A DNA stretch of 12,848 nucleotides, taken from positions 1-12,848 of the forward strand of contig CALKWT010000167.1 in NCBI GenBank assembly GCA_938003885.1, given 5' to 3'. The stretch comes from an uncultured Balneolaceae bacterium (GTDB lineage Bacteria; Bacteroidota; Rhodothermia; Balneolales; Balneolaceae). The notes under the pieces are model-generated. The model saw only the letters and a program-made list of their open reading frames with translations. It was not told the DNA's origin and did no database searches. The position numbers were made by a program, and so were the translations under genes. Within the stretch, counting starts at the first letter, position 1. Every line of letters begins with the position of its first letter. Below, one piece after another: positions 12,842 through 12,848 of the stretch.

Positions 12842-12848
12842 CTCTGCT

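Noticed and set aside
1..12848. A new defence, toxin-antitoxin, CRISPR or mobile system
   Set aside because: No nuclease, reverse transcriptase, integrase, transposase, toxin pair or spaced-repeat array is visible; nearly all genes fall into known housekeeping or envelope families.

Overview
The window looks like an ordinary chromosomal segment from a Gram-negative bacterium of the Bacteroidota/FCB group, perhaps the Balneolota or Rhodothermota (phylum level is inference). The pointers are a DUF3078-family outer-membrane protein, a type 2 (FMN) isopentenyl-diphosphate isomerase, generally weak ribosome binding sites, and one promoter that fits the Bacteroidota consensus TTTG-N19-TAnnTTTG in front of an acyl-CoA synthetase. 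There are no tRNAs, rRNAs, CRISPR arrays, insertion sequences, phage genes or recognisable defence genes.

Layout. 1-567 (+) is the 3' part of the isomerase gene fni, cut by the window edge. 568-882 is a non-coding, structured stretch with inverted repeats that faintly resembles the 3' end of a group II intron. 883-1800 (-) is an MltB-type lytic transglycosylase. It is divergent from 2000-2494 (+), a small outer-membrane beta-barrel protein. 2881-4134 (+) is a GT4-type glycosyltransferase standing alone. 4265-5324 (-) is a two-gene unit: a YdiI/MenI-like hotdog thioesterase followed by a CPBP (CAAX-like/Abi) membrane protease. Divergent to it, behind the promoter and a possible 16-codon leader ORF, is 5626-7431 (+), a long-chain acyl-CoA synthetase. 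7660-8574 (+) is the DUF3078 protein.

8714-9812 (-) encodes a PspC-domain mini-protein and then a degenerate Gfo/Idh/MocA-like protein that lacks both the nucleotide-binding glycine motif and the EKP motif. 9813-10401 has no convincing gene but holds a broken minus-strand reading frame. 10402-11812 (+) is a tightly coupled pair: a two-domain dCTP deaminase and a BFD-like [2Fe-2S] mini-protein, one base apart. 12026-12841 (+) is the 16S rRNA m3U1498 methyltransferase RsmE, with an unusual low-complexity insert.

The genes are mostly envelope upkeep (transglycosylase, beta-barrels, DUF3078, PspC), lipid and acyl-CoA metabolism (isomerase, acyl-CoA synthetase, thioesterase) and housekeeping (dCTP deaminase, RsmE). 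I see no strong case for a new multi-gene system. The most unusual items are the degenerate oxidoreductase, the leader ORF before the acyl-CoA synthetase, the possible intron relic and the RsmE insert.
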